Assembly (NCBI RefSeq): GCF_019279795.1
Contig: NC_056727.1
Coordinates: forward strand, 1,205,265,301-1,205,329,300
Length of the DNA: 64,000 bases
From: Protopterus annectens
Taxonomy: Eukaryota; Chordata; Ceratodontiformes; Protopteridae
Direction: 5' to 3'
Shown here: piece after piece, positions 33,571-46,572 of the stretch
Position numbering within the stretch: position 1 is the first letter of the stretch
How the letters are laid out: each line of letters opens with the position of its first letter
Program-made: the position numbers and the translations under genes
Notes under the pieces: model-generated
What the model saw: only the letters and a program-made list of their open reading frames with translations
Databases searched by the model: none
What the model was told of the DNA's origin: nothing

Positions 33571-35389
33571 CAATGGGTTACTTATCAGATGGCTAGGTAT
33601 TCAGCACACCAAAAGGGCATTCAGACATACAAGCGATGGTGGCATCTGGACTGGTGGCAGAGAGCTTCTGGGTAACTGCATCCCTACTTCACATTTATGC
33701 CCAGCAACCTGTACGGGAAGAACAAGTCTGATGTAGATACATCTAAGGGCTTTGGTATACTGGCCAGATGTAGGGCTATCCTTGGCAGGAGATCCCCAAG
33801 GTGAACAGCAACAGTGATATAGGACATCAAATGATACCTTAAATACCTAGCAAAAATGAACTAAACTTTTAGATAAAGGCACTTAAGTACTTATCCCTCA
33901 CCTTTGGAGCAAAGCTTCCATCACATATCGAGCAGATAATCACCCTTACTACTTTTGAGGCAAACCAAAACAAGTGGATAGGCAACCTCAAAAGATTATT
34001 CTCTGGTCTAGATCATCTTGCCCTCCTTGAAGCTGTACCAAACTTTTGAAGAGAGGGTTTTCGCTAGGCTTACAATGGTCTGCAGACTGTTTGCCTAGTA
34101 CTTGCCTACAAATTAGGTACATGAGTTTTACTACTGTTTAACATTTCAAAATCTTATTTTGTTGAGGATTCCCAGTATAAAATAGTGGATGATGGAGATG
34201 GCATATGGCGTGAAAAATATATAGACCTCATTTAAAAGGCCTAAAACATATTCTTACATGGGTGAACAGGCAGAGCCATACCCAACGAATAAGAAATTAC
34301 AACAGCTATACCATAAAAAGGATAAGTTAACAATATAGGAGAAAAACATGTATTTCAGCCATAATGGAAGACATTTTCAATATTTCAAAATAGATATTGA
34401 GCTTTGACTTCACATGAGAGTGGCTGCCATCTTCATTTTGTGGTGGCTGGGTTTCTTTCACGTGGATGCCCACTGCCCCAGACAGAACACAAAAGAAAAA
34501 AAATCACCCAATGCTCTGATGGCAGTTACATCTCCACCATACAGGCTCTATCTTTAAGCTTGAGCAGCCCTGTGATCTAAAAGTTATTATGGTATTTACA
34601 AGTGATATGTATAGAAATGCCAGATGTGGAACTGAAGAAATAGGTCCTTTAACTTGGAACATGCTGTTAAAATAAGTCATTGAGTATCAAGAACTCCCAA
34701 CTAATTCACAAACAATAAATCATAGCAGCTTGCATAAAAGTATTTGCAGACTTCCTGACAAAAATCTACTTTTGATTACATATTACTTGCATGCATCCCA
34801 AGCTTGCAACTTTAAAAAAAAAAAAGGGAAGGAATGCAATCTGCAGATTCTAAAATGCATCTAAATATGGCTATAAGTTGCATTACATTTTTGGCATAAT
34901 CAAGTTTTAATATTTAAACTAAACTAATTATAATTACTACCCACACAGTCAAAACATGAGGAATGCAGCACACAGATGTCACCATGCATGCACCTACATG
35001 TTCACACCCAGCTGGCAGAGAAAGTCTTTTCTGCAACATTTCAACAAAAGCAAGCTCCCCCTCATTTTGGTTCAAAAAAACACCAAAAAAAAATAAATAA
35101 ATAAATCAGACAAAAGAAGTTGCGTAACAAAAACATGCTAGTGAGGTCACACCATATTATAGTATGTAGACACATGCAGGTACATACAAACTCAAGTAAA
35201 GAGGATGTGGCAGTGTATGTAGTCATTAATGCGACTCAAGACATAATTCAGCAGAATGTTCAGCTATGCAAACCAGCAAGCCTGTGTACAACACAGCAGG
35301 ACTCAAAGCTGATCAGGGAATCATAGCAAACAAGTAGGAGCTGCGACTTCAATCCCTAGGTCACATTTGCCTCAAAAGCAGAGCACACA
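33571..35389. other. unassigned stretch
   Basis: The first 200 bp may contain the 5' leader of element 1. The rest shows no gene or named repeat, only A-runs near 34815 and an AAAT-rich patch at 35085-35105. Confidence 0.5.
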
Positions 35390-35499
35390 GTCCATCCAGA
35401 TTATTCAGTCCAAGTACAGTTTCTTTTTACAACTCACTAAAATTGTTGTATCTACCCCAATTTTTTTATTTCACATTTTTTTTTTATATTTTAATAGAG

Positions 35500-35640
35500 A
35501 GACTATTTTCTCACATAGCAAAAAGGTGGAATTCAGTATCTCACTGGATCAGAACACAAATACCAACCAATTCAAAAATATTCTTAAAATTATCTTAATG
35601 ACACCTGGCTTTGCTCCTGCACTACTCCAGGCTAACTAGT
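35500..35640 (+). mobile_element. possible LINE ORF2 C-terminal remnant
   Basis: The plus frame reads KVEFSISLDQNTNTNQFKNI then LKIILMTPGFAPALLQ before a stop. The pattern WNSIPLxxR...NTNQFKxxLKxxLM is the usual end of L2-type ORF2. Only this short piece is visible. Confidence 0.35.
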
Positions 35641-37096
35641 TTTAATAGCTTCTGGTCATGCTTCTTCCCCGACCACCTCAATCTATGCTCTCATGTCTAG
35701 GTAATCTCGAACCTCATCCTTCTCTATCCAATTCCTCCCTACAAACCCTTCCTCAGCTTACTCTGAGAAACTACAATAAGGAATTTTATCAGATGACTGC
35801 ATAATACAAATGTCAGCTATAATAGCATAGAATGCAATTTCTGGTGTACCATACGATTGTATAATTTCTTATATAAAAGTTTTGTATATTCTCCATGTGG
35901 AGCTTTTCTTCCCAGGCCTCCACTGAAAATGGGTCTTATCCCAGTCAGAATTCCACAGTAAACAAATGTAAAATTATTTTGTTGGCCACTATGCAGCAGG
36001 CCATCAGCTGCTACCAATGCGCCTCCTTTCTTTCAAAGGGAGTCATTCCTGACCTCCTGCGGCCAATAGGATGCACTTTTTTCCCCAACTGTGCAAGTAC
36101 AGATAGAGGCATCCCAGTGTGGTTAACACTCATGGGCATATGAATTGTTTGGATTTATGACTTAAGCATTTCCAGCCTCCACACAACCAATGTACAGTAA
36201 TGGTGTAAGGATATTAAGGTTGAGAATGGATAAGAGTGCATGCCCTAGTACTTTAAACTTGGGATGCATACCCCCTAGCTTCACTGCTGACATCATAATA
36301 TGCTCGCTCTCTCTCTTCCCTCAGGATAGGCAAGCCAGAACACCACTGCTAACATTTCTTACAGCTGACGTTTTTCAAGTGCTGCATTCCCTAGCTGAAC
36401 CCGGATTACAAAACCACAGTCAGAGCTCCATCCCTCTATGCCATCAAGCCAGAATTTCACTACATTTACTCCAGGAAACCTGTCTTGGGTATCTAGAACC
36501 CACCCCCTGTGAAAAACCTTCTCACATGTCTGTGCTACCATCCCATCACTTGAGCAGTTGCTTTCATTTGTTTTGAGAATGCTGCAGCAGCAGAACAAGT
36601 TCATGAACTGATTACAATATTCATTGGTAGCTGAACACCCACAGTTTGCCAGTAAAGGTATAGTACAGGAAATAGGACAGCCTGTACAAAATCAACAACT
36701 GTTCTCCCATTAATAATGCAGAAGAGATGTAAAGTGTAGGAATCTATATATTTGTATTGTTTTAGCAAAGATGTGAAATTTGTTAGTTTGTATAGAACAA
36801 ATAATGCAGCAAACTTTAGAAACAAAAATAGCTGCCAACACACAGCTTTATCTTCCATCTACACCCATGTTGTCATATTTGGATTTAAACTTTCCAGTCT
36901 GTGATTTTAAAATCTGACAAAAATATTCCCCAAGAGAAAAATCTGCCAAGTCAAACCAAGCAGTGATACAGTAATGACATGTGTGGACGGGAGGAATCTG
37001 TCAAAAACATTATAACCTAAATATCCCCAGGATTGACTCAATCCAAGATGCCCCTTTGGAACTTCAAGTTAAGAGACTCTCAAGTTCAAAGCCCAG
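35641..37096. other. unassigned stretch
   Basis: A 128-codon plus frame (36190-36576) and an overlapping 81-codon minus frame (36359-36604) both lack recognisable motifs, so neither is called as a gene. Confidence 0.5.
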
Positions 37097-37385
37097 CAGT
37101 CAACTCTCAACTGTACAGATTGTTGCCTCATTTTTGCACTGTTTCTCATAAAACTGGAGGTTTTCTGGCAAATCATTGGTAAGTCTTGAGGAATGATGTC
37201 AGACAATGAGACATTTGAGTTTCAGACTTCATACCCTTCAGAAAATTCATGCTAATGCAAAACCTGTTATTCTATCAACTTCCGAAGTTTGTAAGTGCAG
37301 TATTTAAAAAAGTGTACCTATTTTTGGGCCTTTGTCACCCCATTATTTATGGCTTTGTCCAGATTAGAGGTAAAGAGGTATACCA
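37097..37385 (+). repeat. dispersed repeat family A, near-complete copy
   Basis: The most complete copy of the family: starts gtcaactctcaactgtacag and ends with tagaggtaaagaggtatacc, an imperfect inverted terminal repeat. Internal markers are aggttttctggcaaatcatt, gtttcagacttcatacc and gaaaattcatgctaatgcaa. About 290 bp, non-coding. Family copies occur in both orientations elsewhere in the window, which fits a non-autonomous DNA transposon (MITE). Confidence 0.7.
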
Positions 37386-37572
37386 GAAGCTCAAGTCAGT
37401 CCGTACTTTCCTTTGAAAGTTACTGTAGTTGGACAGAAAGACTTATAAATCAAAGTCATAATAAACTCACTTTTTTTTTACACAACTTGTGCAACTGCAT
37501 ATTTGTTGCAAAGTAAATGTATAGACAGTACTGACAATTTAGGCAATGAAATTTATTATTCCAATTTAAAAA

Positions 37573-37887
37573 GCTAGTAACTGACTGCTTATTGTTGTTG
37601 TTTGTCTTTTCGGCTTTTCCTGGTTAGGGGTCACCACAGCGGAACTCCAGTCTGCTAATGATTGGCAGTTTTCATGGTGCGAAGTTGCCAGCCTGACACC
37701 CAACCTTCATTGAAGGCACGCCCATTCAACGCATGTCTTTCGAACGCCCATTTGACCGCAGGGAGGACATGCAGACTCCACACAGAAGGCACTCCCAACC
37801 CAAGTCGAGAATCGAATGGGAGAACCTCTTGCTGTGAGGCACCAACGCTACCGCTGCACCACCGTGGCTAGTAACTGACTGCTTATT
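37573..37887 (-). mobile_element. tRNA-derived SINE with perfect 21-bp target-site duplication
   Basis: The SINE body is 37594-37866 on the minus strand. Identical 21-bp direct repeats flank it (37573-37593 and 37867-37887). Reading minus, it begins with a tRNA-like head: a diverged A box near 37845-37866 and a B-box remnant (CCATTCGATTCTC, 37807-37819). It ends in a conserved tail (gctgtggtgacccctaacca, near 37620-37645) and an A-rich end (rc of ttgttgttgtttg). The perfect duplication and A-rich tail indicate LINE-mediated retroposition and a young insertion. The same SINE is at 49988-50330. Confidence 0.9.
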
Positions 37888-40480
37888 AATGTGCAGAAAT
37901 GCAATTTACACAAACTAATGAATTACATCTACCTTTAGAAGGCAGCGAATATTTAGACATAGCTAAAAGTATGATTGGCTCATTTTAGCTGTGTACAGTA
38001 ATTGTGGCCAAACCATTGTGTATGCACCTGCACAATGGAAAATTTTAGTCAAGCTACAATTACTGTTTGCAAAATAGCACTGTAATGAATGTGTACGAGC
38101 TCAGCTTTGTTCTACAGTGGCACAGTGCAAGTCTTGAGTGTTTCTGGTTAACAGATGGAGTATAAGATGTCCATAAGCCTATTGCAACTTCTCAGTTTCC
38201 CCAGAGCACTGTCTAAGTGACATGCTCACTGCTGCACAGCAGGCATATGGAGGCTGTATGAATCAAAGCCTGGACTACAGTAAGCAGCTAATTAATAGCC
38301 CATTGCCTTAATCCTCTGCCACAACTGCCAGACCTCAAGGCTTCTTCCCACTTGCATAACTAAGGACAAAGTTGATCAAAACCTGTGACAAGTGTGTTGT
38401 TAATTTTCCCCACACACTTTTGGGCCACTCACATCCCAATTAAATTATTGGTGTTGGAGGTCCAGAGGTAAAGCTAGTACAACTGCTGGCACCAGTGCTG
38501 ATTAAAGTCCATGCCCTGACAGTTCCATCATACCCCCTTGCTTGCTTCCAAAGCTCTTTATTATTTAGTAAGAGCCTTGTATCATTTGTTTTGCCATAGT
38601 TTATGCAACCTCTGGTCTGTCAGTGTATCTGCAAATATGTAATCACCAAATACAAAAAGATATATTACACCAGCAAATGTCTTAAAATGTACAAGAGACT
38701 AAACTACTTGGATTTATGGGCAGTGTCCACCATCCCCACAGCCTTTCCAACTTCCCTTACTGCTTTATCCCAAATGAATGACCCTTTTAAAAACAGCAGA
38801 CAGGGTTAAGTGTTGTCAGCATTACTTTGTAGTTTTTTTCTTGGCTTTGCTACCCGGGTGAGTGGGCATGTAGTAACTGAATGTCTAAACAGCTGCACGT
38901 CAAACCTCAAAAAGCAATGGCACCTACTGTGCTAATCCTTGTACAAACCTGTGCATGTGCAAAGAAAAACTTATTCCACAGTGAAATGACATGCAGTGAG
39001 TACGATTGACCCCACAACTGAACAAGGCAGTATGCGACCAACAACTCTTTCAAAATAGTTCAGTGTGAAAGGTTTCCCTCATGTTATCCATCTATTTTGT
39101 AACCCTGCACTGCCCGGACAACTGGCTAATTTGAATATTAACAACTTGCAAGGTATTGCAAATGCCTCTCTAAAAGCTATGGAAGCCACCATCGCAACCC
39201 TTTCTAGGTAGGGAACCAGGATTGATTAAGACTTTGCTGTTGAGAAAGACAGGAAACAGAAAACAGAAATCTTTCAAGTCACCCTAAAATCCTACTTTTT
39301 AATATTAATACTTCAGATAGTACTATATATTCTATTAAATAAGGTTTTAAATTCATCTAAAGGGCACAGTGTTGTAGCTGTTGGCAATGCTGCTTCACAT
39401 TACCTTAAATTTAGTTCCTGGCTGAGATGTCTTCTGTGACGAGCTTGTAAATCCTTTCTGGGTCTATGTGGGACTTTGCTTGGTGCTTCCACACACCCAA
39501 CGCACACTGTAGGTGAACTGGCAATCCTCAAAGTAATGAAGTATTATTATTAGCAAGTGGAAAGAAAAAGCAGTCGAGCTAAACAAGGACAAAATAATGC
39601 TAAGAATAATATGAGAAGGGAGTATGCCCAACCACTAGGATTCCAGAACAATAAAATTAGAAAGCCACAGAAGTAGTTTTTTTACTTCTATTCTGGCATC
39701 ATGAAAAAAATGTGGCTAAAGGTAGACCATAAGCTCGATTTTCAAAAATATCCATTGTAAATTGTTCAATGCACTGTAGCCTGTGATGGCAACACAAGAG
39801 TTTTAATGTGCAAATTTCCCCTCCCTCTGAGTAAGTTTCTATGCCTATAGCCTGCTGTAACGTACCCAGTGGAAATATTTTGTTTGTTTTCATTTATTTA
39901 TTTGGGGGAGGGGGTAACATTGGGATCTTAATCATTCCACGCAAGATAAAACTCCTATATTTATTTCCATTATCTTCACACACACACTTCTGCAGTTATG
40001 CGATTACCATAGCATTCATACAACTGCCCAATGTGCAACTGGATGGGTTTTCATGCTCATCACATCTGTAACTTATCCAATAGGCAAAGAAATAGGTAGG
40101 GGGCTGATCAGTCTTCACATACTACAAAAACTAACTTCTATCTATATCCAGTGAGAAAGGGGTGTATGGCATTGGAGACAAGGGTGTGTTCAGTATTGTC
40201 AATGCGGGGATTCGGCAGTGTGACAATCTGATGAAATGAGAACTCAAAGTACTACAAGATTTTTCTTTTTGCAAGGAGGCTAGGGTGCAGCGATCTCAGA
40301 GTTGAGGGCACAAAGTGCAGAGGACATGCTCCCCTCAAAAATATTATCGGGCGTCACTGTACCAATTTTGTCAAACTGCCAGTTCATCAAGTTTGTTTCA
40401 ATGATCATCGAGCACAGAACTATGCAAAATGACTCAACCACAAAGGGTAAAGTGCCTCGAGCAAAATGTAGTTTCAAAAT
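37888..40480. other. unassigned stretch
   Basis: No element recognised. A minus frame 40280-40540 runs into the left arm of the hairpin at 40481 and has no motif. Confidence 0.5.
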
Positions 40481-40609
40481 CCAAATAACCTTTTCTTGAG
40501 GCACAACACGATAAGAAGCTTCACCTTTTATTAAACACACTGTTCTTTAGTTCAGTGTGTTAAAGGTCAAACTTCTTATTGTGTTGTGCCTCAAGAAAAG
40601 GTTATTTGG
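40481..40609. repeat. long hairpin (inverted repeat, arms of about 60 bp)
   Basis: Left arm 40481-40542 and right arm 40553-40609 are near-perfect reverse complements (a few mismatches and one 5-base gap), with a 10-base loop. Both arms contain ccttttcttgaggcacaaca or its complement. It lies exactly at the junction between unassigned DNA and a CR1-like LINE tail. The structure could extrude as a cruciform. It may be a snap-back product or a foldback element. Confidence 0.92.
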
Positions 40610-41035
40610 AGCAGAGAACCAAGGCTAATATACCTGTCTAGTCAAAACCTCATTGACGGCTATCTCAGAGGAAATTGCTGCTCTGAAAAGGCTCCCCATC
40701 CACATAAAACAAAGTTCATTCCTGTCCGTATTCAAAAGCAAGTTGTAGTCATTGATGGAAAACAGAAAAATTACCACAGGACTGCCCCCTGAGCTACTAA
40801 TGGACAGAGGCAGCTCCCAAGTGCTTTAACCCATACATAGTCTCTTCAAATTCTCTATGATATATGATACAATACCAGTTATCCTCATTAGGGAAATAAA
40901 TAATTATCGGACACTGGATGGGTAAGGCCAATCTCTACCTAAATGGGATAGGATAAATTGAGCACAAAAAGAAACTGGCTAGTCTTAAAATGGCCCTGAA
41001 GGGTAGCTAGACTAGTACTTACTTATGAACCTATG
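40586..41035 (+). mobile_element. CR1-like LINE 3' end
   Basis: The plus frame contains LIYLSSQNLIDGYLRGNC, then RLPIHIKQSSFLSVF and MENRKITTGLPPELLMDR in adjacent frames. This is the same C-terminal block as at 14.0 kb and 29.2 kb (IHMKQ...F...LD...G). A 3' UTR ends near aacctatgg (41029-41037), as in the other copies. Strongly 5'-truncated. Confidence 0.6.
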
Positions 41036-44000
41036 GTGGAAGATGGAGCACATATAGCATTGCATTTCACTTAAATTTAGGTCCTCTGGGGTTGACAGCT
41101 CTACTTGATAACTGGAATTATTTTCTCACACGTGCTAACCCAGAGCAGTTATTAAACAAAAAATTTAATTTTACTACTTTTATAAACAAAGAGCAAATGT
41201 TGGCCCTACACCCCTTTTGTATCCTGGTAACTCCCTTAGGAATTTTAAAGGCTTGTAAAAAGCTTGCTTTTACTGAAAAAGCCTAAGGTTGGTCATTGCC
41301 TTCAACAACAGGTGTTCACAGGACTTAAGTTTTGGCAAGTGTTCAGCAGCGGCTGCTGTTGGGTAAAACCATACACATGCAGGTCTATCTCAGCTCTTTG
41401 TAAGGAATTAGTAATTCCCTTCGTTCACCTGGGCCAGTTCAGTTGGACCTGCCATTGTGAAGCTCTTTCTAGGGTATTGTATTATAATCCCTCATCAGTG
41501 GACAGCAATCCAAATATTAAAACCAGACTTCTCTCCAAACTGACATTTTTAATTGAAGTTTTAGCAGCACTCACGCCCTCAAAATTTTCCATTACACAAT
41601 AGTATATCTAGAGCAGAGCAAGGTTGTGACTTTTTGCTCTTGAGTAGTCTGGCTTTTTTTTTTTTCATCTATCATCCACCTGGAAGTGTGAGGACATTCC
41701 ATTAAGAGTTCCCAGATTTTCATTGTGTTATCTGCATTGATAGTCACCCAGTGGGTTGGTTCTGGATGACTTCAATAGTAGTGTCTATGATGCCTCACCA
41801 TTGGCAACAGTAGCGTCTGATGCCTCACCAATGGCAACAGCAATCAAGGAGCCTCAATCCTCACCACTAGCACCAGTGGGGGGGATATACACTGGGAGGA
41901 TGACAAGCACACGCAGTATTTCCAGATGCAGCTGTCTGCATCAAGTGCAGTTTCCCTTAAGAGCACACACACACAAAACCACAGTCAGTCTGGGTCTGGT
42001 TTCTCCCTTTTTCTCCAGATCCCCAACAGGACTCCCCACTAGCACAGGACTCCCCACTAGCACAACTATAGAGATGAGATCTCAGCTGAGTGGCGAAGCC
42101 AAGGCCTCCAGCACCTTCTCTGTCCAAATCAGTGCTTTGTGCCCCTGCCAAAGTAGCTGACACACACAATATGTGAAAGGCTGGCATGGGTTTACAAGCT
42201 ATGCCCCCTTCTGCCCAGATTATAAAGGTAGTAATCACTGCCACCAGCCATGTCTTTATCAGCTGCTTTAAGGCCCTTAAAGGGTGCCCAAAGTTACTAT
42301 TAATACAAATGGCAGTTTACCAAGAGCAAGGCTATTATGAGTGGCCTACACAGTGTCACCAAATAAATATGCAAGTACTCTCAGAACTTAAATATATGTC
42401 TCACAAATAATCAGCCACAATGAAAGGTTTAAATATATTTAATAATACAAGAAAATACTCAGCATATAATCACAGTTATAGAGTTCAAAAGTCAGAGGAA
42501 ATATTTAAAAACATTGCAGGACCGTCTCAAATAAATAAAAAAAAAATCTAAACTATACTTCACTATATTCCTGACTGAATCTAAGAATTATATTGTTCCC
42601 TAGACTTCCTTACAGAGCAAAGCAGATGTGTGGTGAATGAGTCTTCCAATTGATGTTATCAAAAAAAAACAACAACAGAATGGCCAGTATCTTTTAAGTT
42701 AATGTATCACATATTACGGCTGGAATAGCTTGCAGGATGACATCACTTCTTGTCATGTGACTATCCCAGGTGAAACCCCCACTCATGTAGCTGGCAGCAT
42801 TTAGCATCTACCTGTGAAAATACATAAACAAGGACTTTTCTTATATCAGAGGCAGATCCTGGAAGTCATAACACAAATACTTCCAAGACAATACAAAAAA
42901 ACTTCTAATTCTAGACATTGTCTCTCTTAGTGCACATAAACTGGAAGATCACATCCTTTTATTACATGGTCAAAGTAATTTAAAAATTCTCAGCAATTTT
43001 TCTGAAATTAACCTTTTGTGTTCCATTTTCCATTGTTAAAATATATACATTTAAACAGTTACAATAGTGTACACGCATTTCTGTTCCTTTCCAGTAGGGT
43101 ATGTTGTGGTTACATTTTTAAGCTCAGTACTGTACAAACCCTGTTCACCCACTTCTGTATCAGCAGTATATTGATATACAAACATACAGTTCTAATACAT
43201 TTGCAACACAAACATATGAATCATGTTGATAGTCAAATAACAATTTACAAAATTCCAGACAGCTGGGCTGGCAGTATCTCCTCCTTTCACAACAGTGTCA
43301 ACAAGTAGTCTTCTGTTTGCTTAGCTGGTTCTCTGCTACCTATTGTCACAGTCATACATTGACACCTCCCCCCCAGCAAAATTAACAAGTCTAATCTCTC
43401 TAATAAGAGGGTGGAAATGGACTACTCTCCTTTATTCCAGATTAATATACCCACAGTGCCTCTTCCAGTCTGGGTTTGATGTTATGCAGGAAATCTTAAT
43501 CCGTTTACCCTAGATAATGTGATCCCTCTGTTACAAAAGAACCTGTGTGTTAAGAGTCAGGGATACCCAGACTTTGGATTAGGCATGTAACCAGGGGTCT
43601 TGCACTCACTCTGAATTAATATGGCCCCAAGCTGCATGCTTGGTCCTTCTTGGGCCATTACAGCCATGCACTGATTTTAAGTTCAGCAATTTAAGGAGGG
43701 TAGGGTGGCGTGTTGGAGCACAGATGACATTGCATTGGCTAGTTTTAGAATGAGCTTACCCTAGATAACCAACCATTGTTCTTCCTATCAAGCAGAGTTC
43801 TCTCAAAGAAAAAAAAAGTCTATGCACTTGTCTTGAATATCTCCGAAGCTTTAAATCATCCAAACCACTTTACTCCAGGTGGTTGCAGGCTATGCACGCT
43901 AGACCACCTAAGTCACTCAAGATATTTTACAGCTGAAGAATGTGACTTGGCAATGCACTTTCTACCAAGCTTGCCTGAATCATGTTAGGCCTTGCCAGTC

Positions 44001-45807
44001 TCACACTAGTTTGGCATGCAGTTGGACTTCAGGAGGAATGGTCTTCATCCCAGCTGGGTAAAGTGAAGTCACGCTAAACTGAATTCCTCTAGTCTACTCC
44101 TTATGCCAAACCACATGTGGCATATGCACTCGATTCTTGGGACACTTATGGATAGCTTACCTGTTTCTATGCAACATTCTAGGGACTATTCTCCAACAGT
44201 TCTCACATCTTCTTGGAAGTGAGATATACCACCTGGCTGCCACATCTACTGCCTGAGAGACCTTATCAGTGACTCAGGTTATCAGGCTATACAATAGATA
44301 CACAACACAATTCATATGCATTACAGATTTGGAATCACAGTGCGTGTCCATCGAATAGCACATAGTTAGATTTGGGCAGTGGAATGATTGAATGTCAGAC
44401 ATGTGTGCAGGCTAACTGCCAATACCTGCAGCTCCATCTTCTCCATAACTTTACATAGGGGTATGGCACTATAAAACAGGTCAGGAAAATATTTCCTCTC
44501 AGTGAAAATGCTCCATAGCTCCAATTCACCAAACCCATTGTTCTGGAATCCAACCCTGACCATATACTTTATAAAATCCAGTTCTCCATCAAACTCAAAC
44601 CTCCATTATGTGGTGAACCATAGACATTGTTCATGTTTCTAAATACAATGTATTCATTGCCAAGGACACATGCACACTTCTGTTTTAAAACACCTTCTGA
44701 AATTGTGCTGTAAACCATATTAGTGGAAGTAAAGTGTCATTTACTGCTGTTGCATCAGTAAGATATCATGCATGTCAAAGGCTAGCCATAGAAGAAAAAC
44801 GACAAGTTTTATTTTTCTTGTATTCTGGCTACATAAACTTGTACTGCTTTGCTGACTAAAGCAACGCAGCAGCACAAGATCTGAAACAACTTATCACTGC
44901 TACAGCATAAAAACAAAAAAACAACTGTCCCCACGTTAAATAGGACACCAGATGACAGAATATGGAATTTATTGGTGGATTCTATCACGGAGACCAAGAA
45001 TGAGAAAAATGTGGAAATTAAATTAAAAGCTTAGAAGACAAAAATATTCAAACTGTGACATACTGTAATGAAGTCTAATTTAACAATTTACCAGGAATAC
45101 TAATTAATCATACCAGGAATACTAATTAATCATACTCTCCAAGTGTCACTCATAAGATCAGAGGTATTATATACCTCCAAGTACAATTCCCTAACTGTAT
45201 TTACACTATTATCCTATCATTTACTCCCAACAGAGAACATGCCATGTTTCTATGCAATACAACAATTTTTGTCTTCACTTGTGGCTGACAGCAGCCATCC
45301 AAGCAGTCCACTACTCAGTTATACAAACTGAATTAAATAAAAGGAGATGCAGTCATTTGAACTGATGCAAGCCAAAACTTTGGAATTATAATTTGGGGGC
45401 AGTTGAACATCACTATGCAGTTTCAAGGAAATTCTTTCACTCAGCAAAATTTTAAATTTATAGTGGGTCATTTCTATGTACATATGTGATTGTGAGGGTT
45501 ACAATAATGGATAGTTTTATTTACATACGTCAGTGAAGGTTTCATTCACATAACCAATTTAGCCACATTAGTAAGGTAAGTGTTGAACACTATGTATGTG
45601 CGAATTGAACGTCTATATTACAAAACGATTCACACACAAATTGTTGGCACATAACAGAAAGAGTCACTGAAACAGTAACCTGACTGAAAAAGGAAAAAGC
45701 AATTTCCTTTATAAATCGGAAAAAAAAAAAGAAAAAAAAGCAGACTACTAACTCAGACATAATTTGCCTGAATATTGGTACTACTCATGAAATGCATTTA
45801 ATACTCT
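41036..45807. other. unassigned stretch with two short tandem duplications
   Basis: No supported gene. An 18-bp unit is repeated at 42027-42064 (caggactccccactagca) and a 22-bp unit at 45090-45133. A 134-codon plus frame (41756-42160) is Ser/Thr/Pro-rich with internal repetition (SPLATVASDASPMATA) and no known motif. Several runs of A occur (42537, 42661, 45720). Confidence 0.5.
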
Positions 45808-45880
45808 AATGTGTAGGTTAGGGCTGTGCTTTGCACATGCCAATGGCGGGGCTTTGATCCCTACACACCCTTACTCATTT
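45808..45880 (+). mobile_element. possible tRNA-like SINE head
   Basis: gtaggttagggctgtgcttt resembles an A-box region and ggggctttgatccctacaca contains a B-box-like GGxTTTGATCCC about 35 bases further. No clear tail or duplication could be defined. Confidence 0.35.
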
Positions 45881-46057
45881 GTGTTAGCCCCATCCCTACC
45901 CTTGCTCTTAATTGCAACCCTACAGGTTAGTGTACTGCAACACCCCTTCCCTACAAGTACCACTAAACAAAACACACACTTTAAACATACCAGAGCATAC
46001 CAACAAACCTATTCCCTTCCTTAAGCCTCACTCTAATCCTAACCTGCAAACACTGGA

Positions 46058-46179
<122 letters not shown>

Positions 46180-46504
46180 TCCAGCGTCTATAAACTTTTG
46201 TTACAAATAAATGTTTCAGCATTAGTATTATAATCTACATAGTCCCACTTACCTTACATTCAATGTTGCACACTTTGACTATTCCACCATTTCACAAAGT
46301 TTACATTTGACCACTTCTGACACTGGAAATCATTTTGACAAATGATAAATTCAACCAAATGTACTGTATCCATACATATACTGTGCACACAAATGCAGAT
46401 ACAGTACAGAAAATACATTCAGCCAACATGTTTGTGTGACATTGTAGAAACTACAGTACCAAAGTTAAAATAAAGCAAACAGACGTTTGTGTAGAGACGA
46501 GATA

Positions 46505-46572
46505 TCAGAAGTGAGCTATGCAACACTAATTGTGGGACACAACCCTAACCACTAAGCCACCATACTGTCCAA
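46505..46572 (-). mobile_element. possible tRNA-like SINE head
   Basis: On the minus strand GGTGGCTTAGTGGTTAGGGT is an A-box-like tRNA start, at 46540-46563. The B box is not clear. It lies about 330 bp beyond the (AT)n run, in opposite orientation to the head at 45808. Confidence 0.35.

Noticed and set aside
36190-36576. 128-codon plus ORF
   Set aside because: No motif, overlapped by an equally open minus frame, no splice or promoter context.
41756-42160. 134-codon Ser/Pro/Thr-rich plus ORF
   Set aside because: Its length is helped by short tandem duplications in the DNA; the opposite strand is also open.
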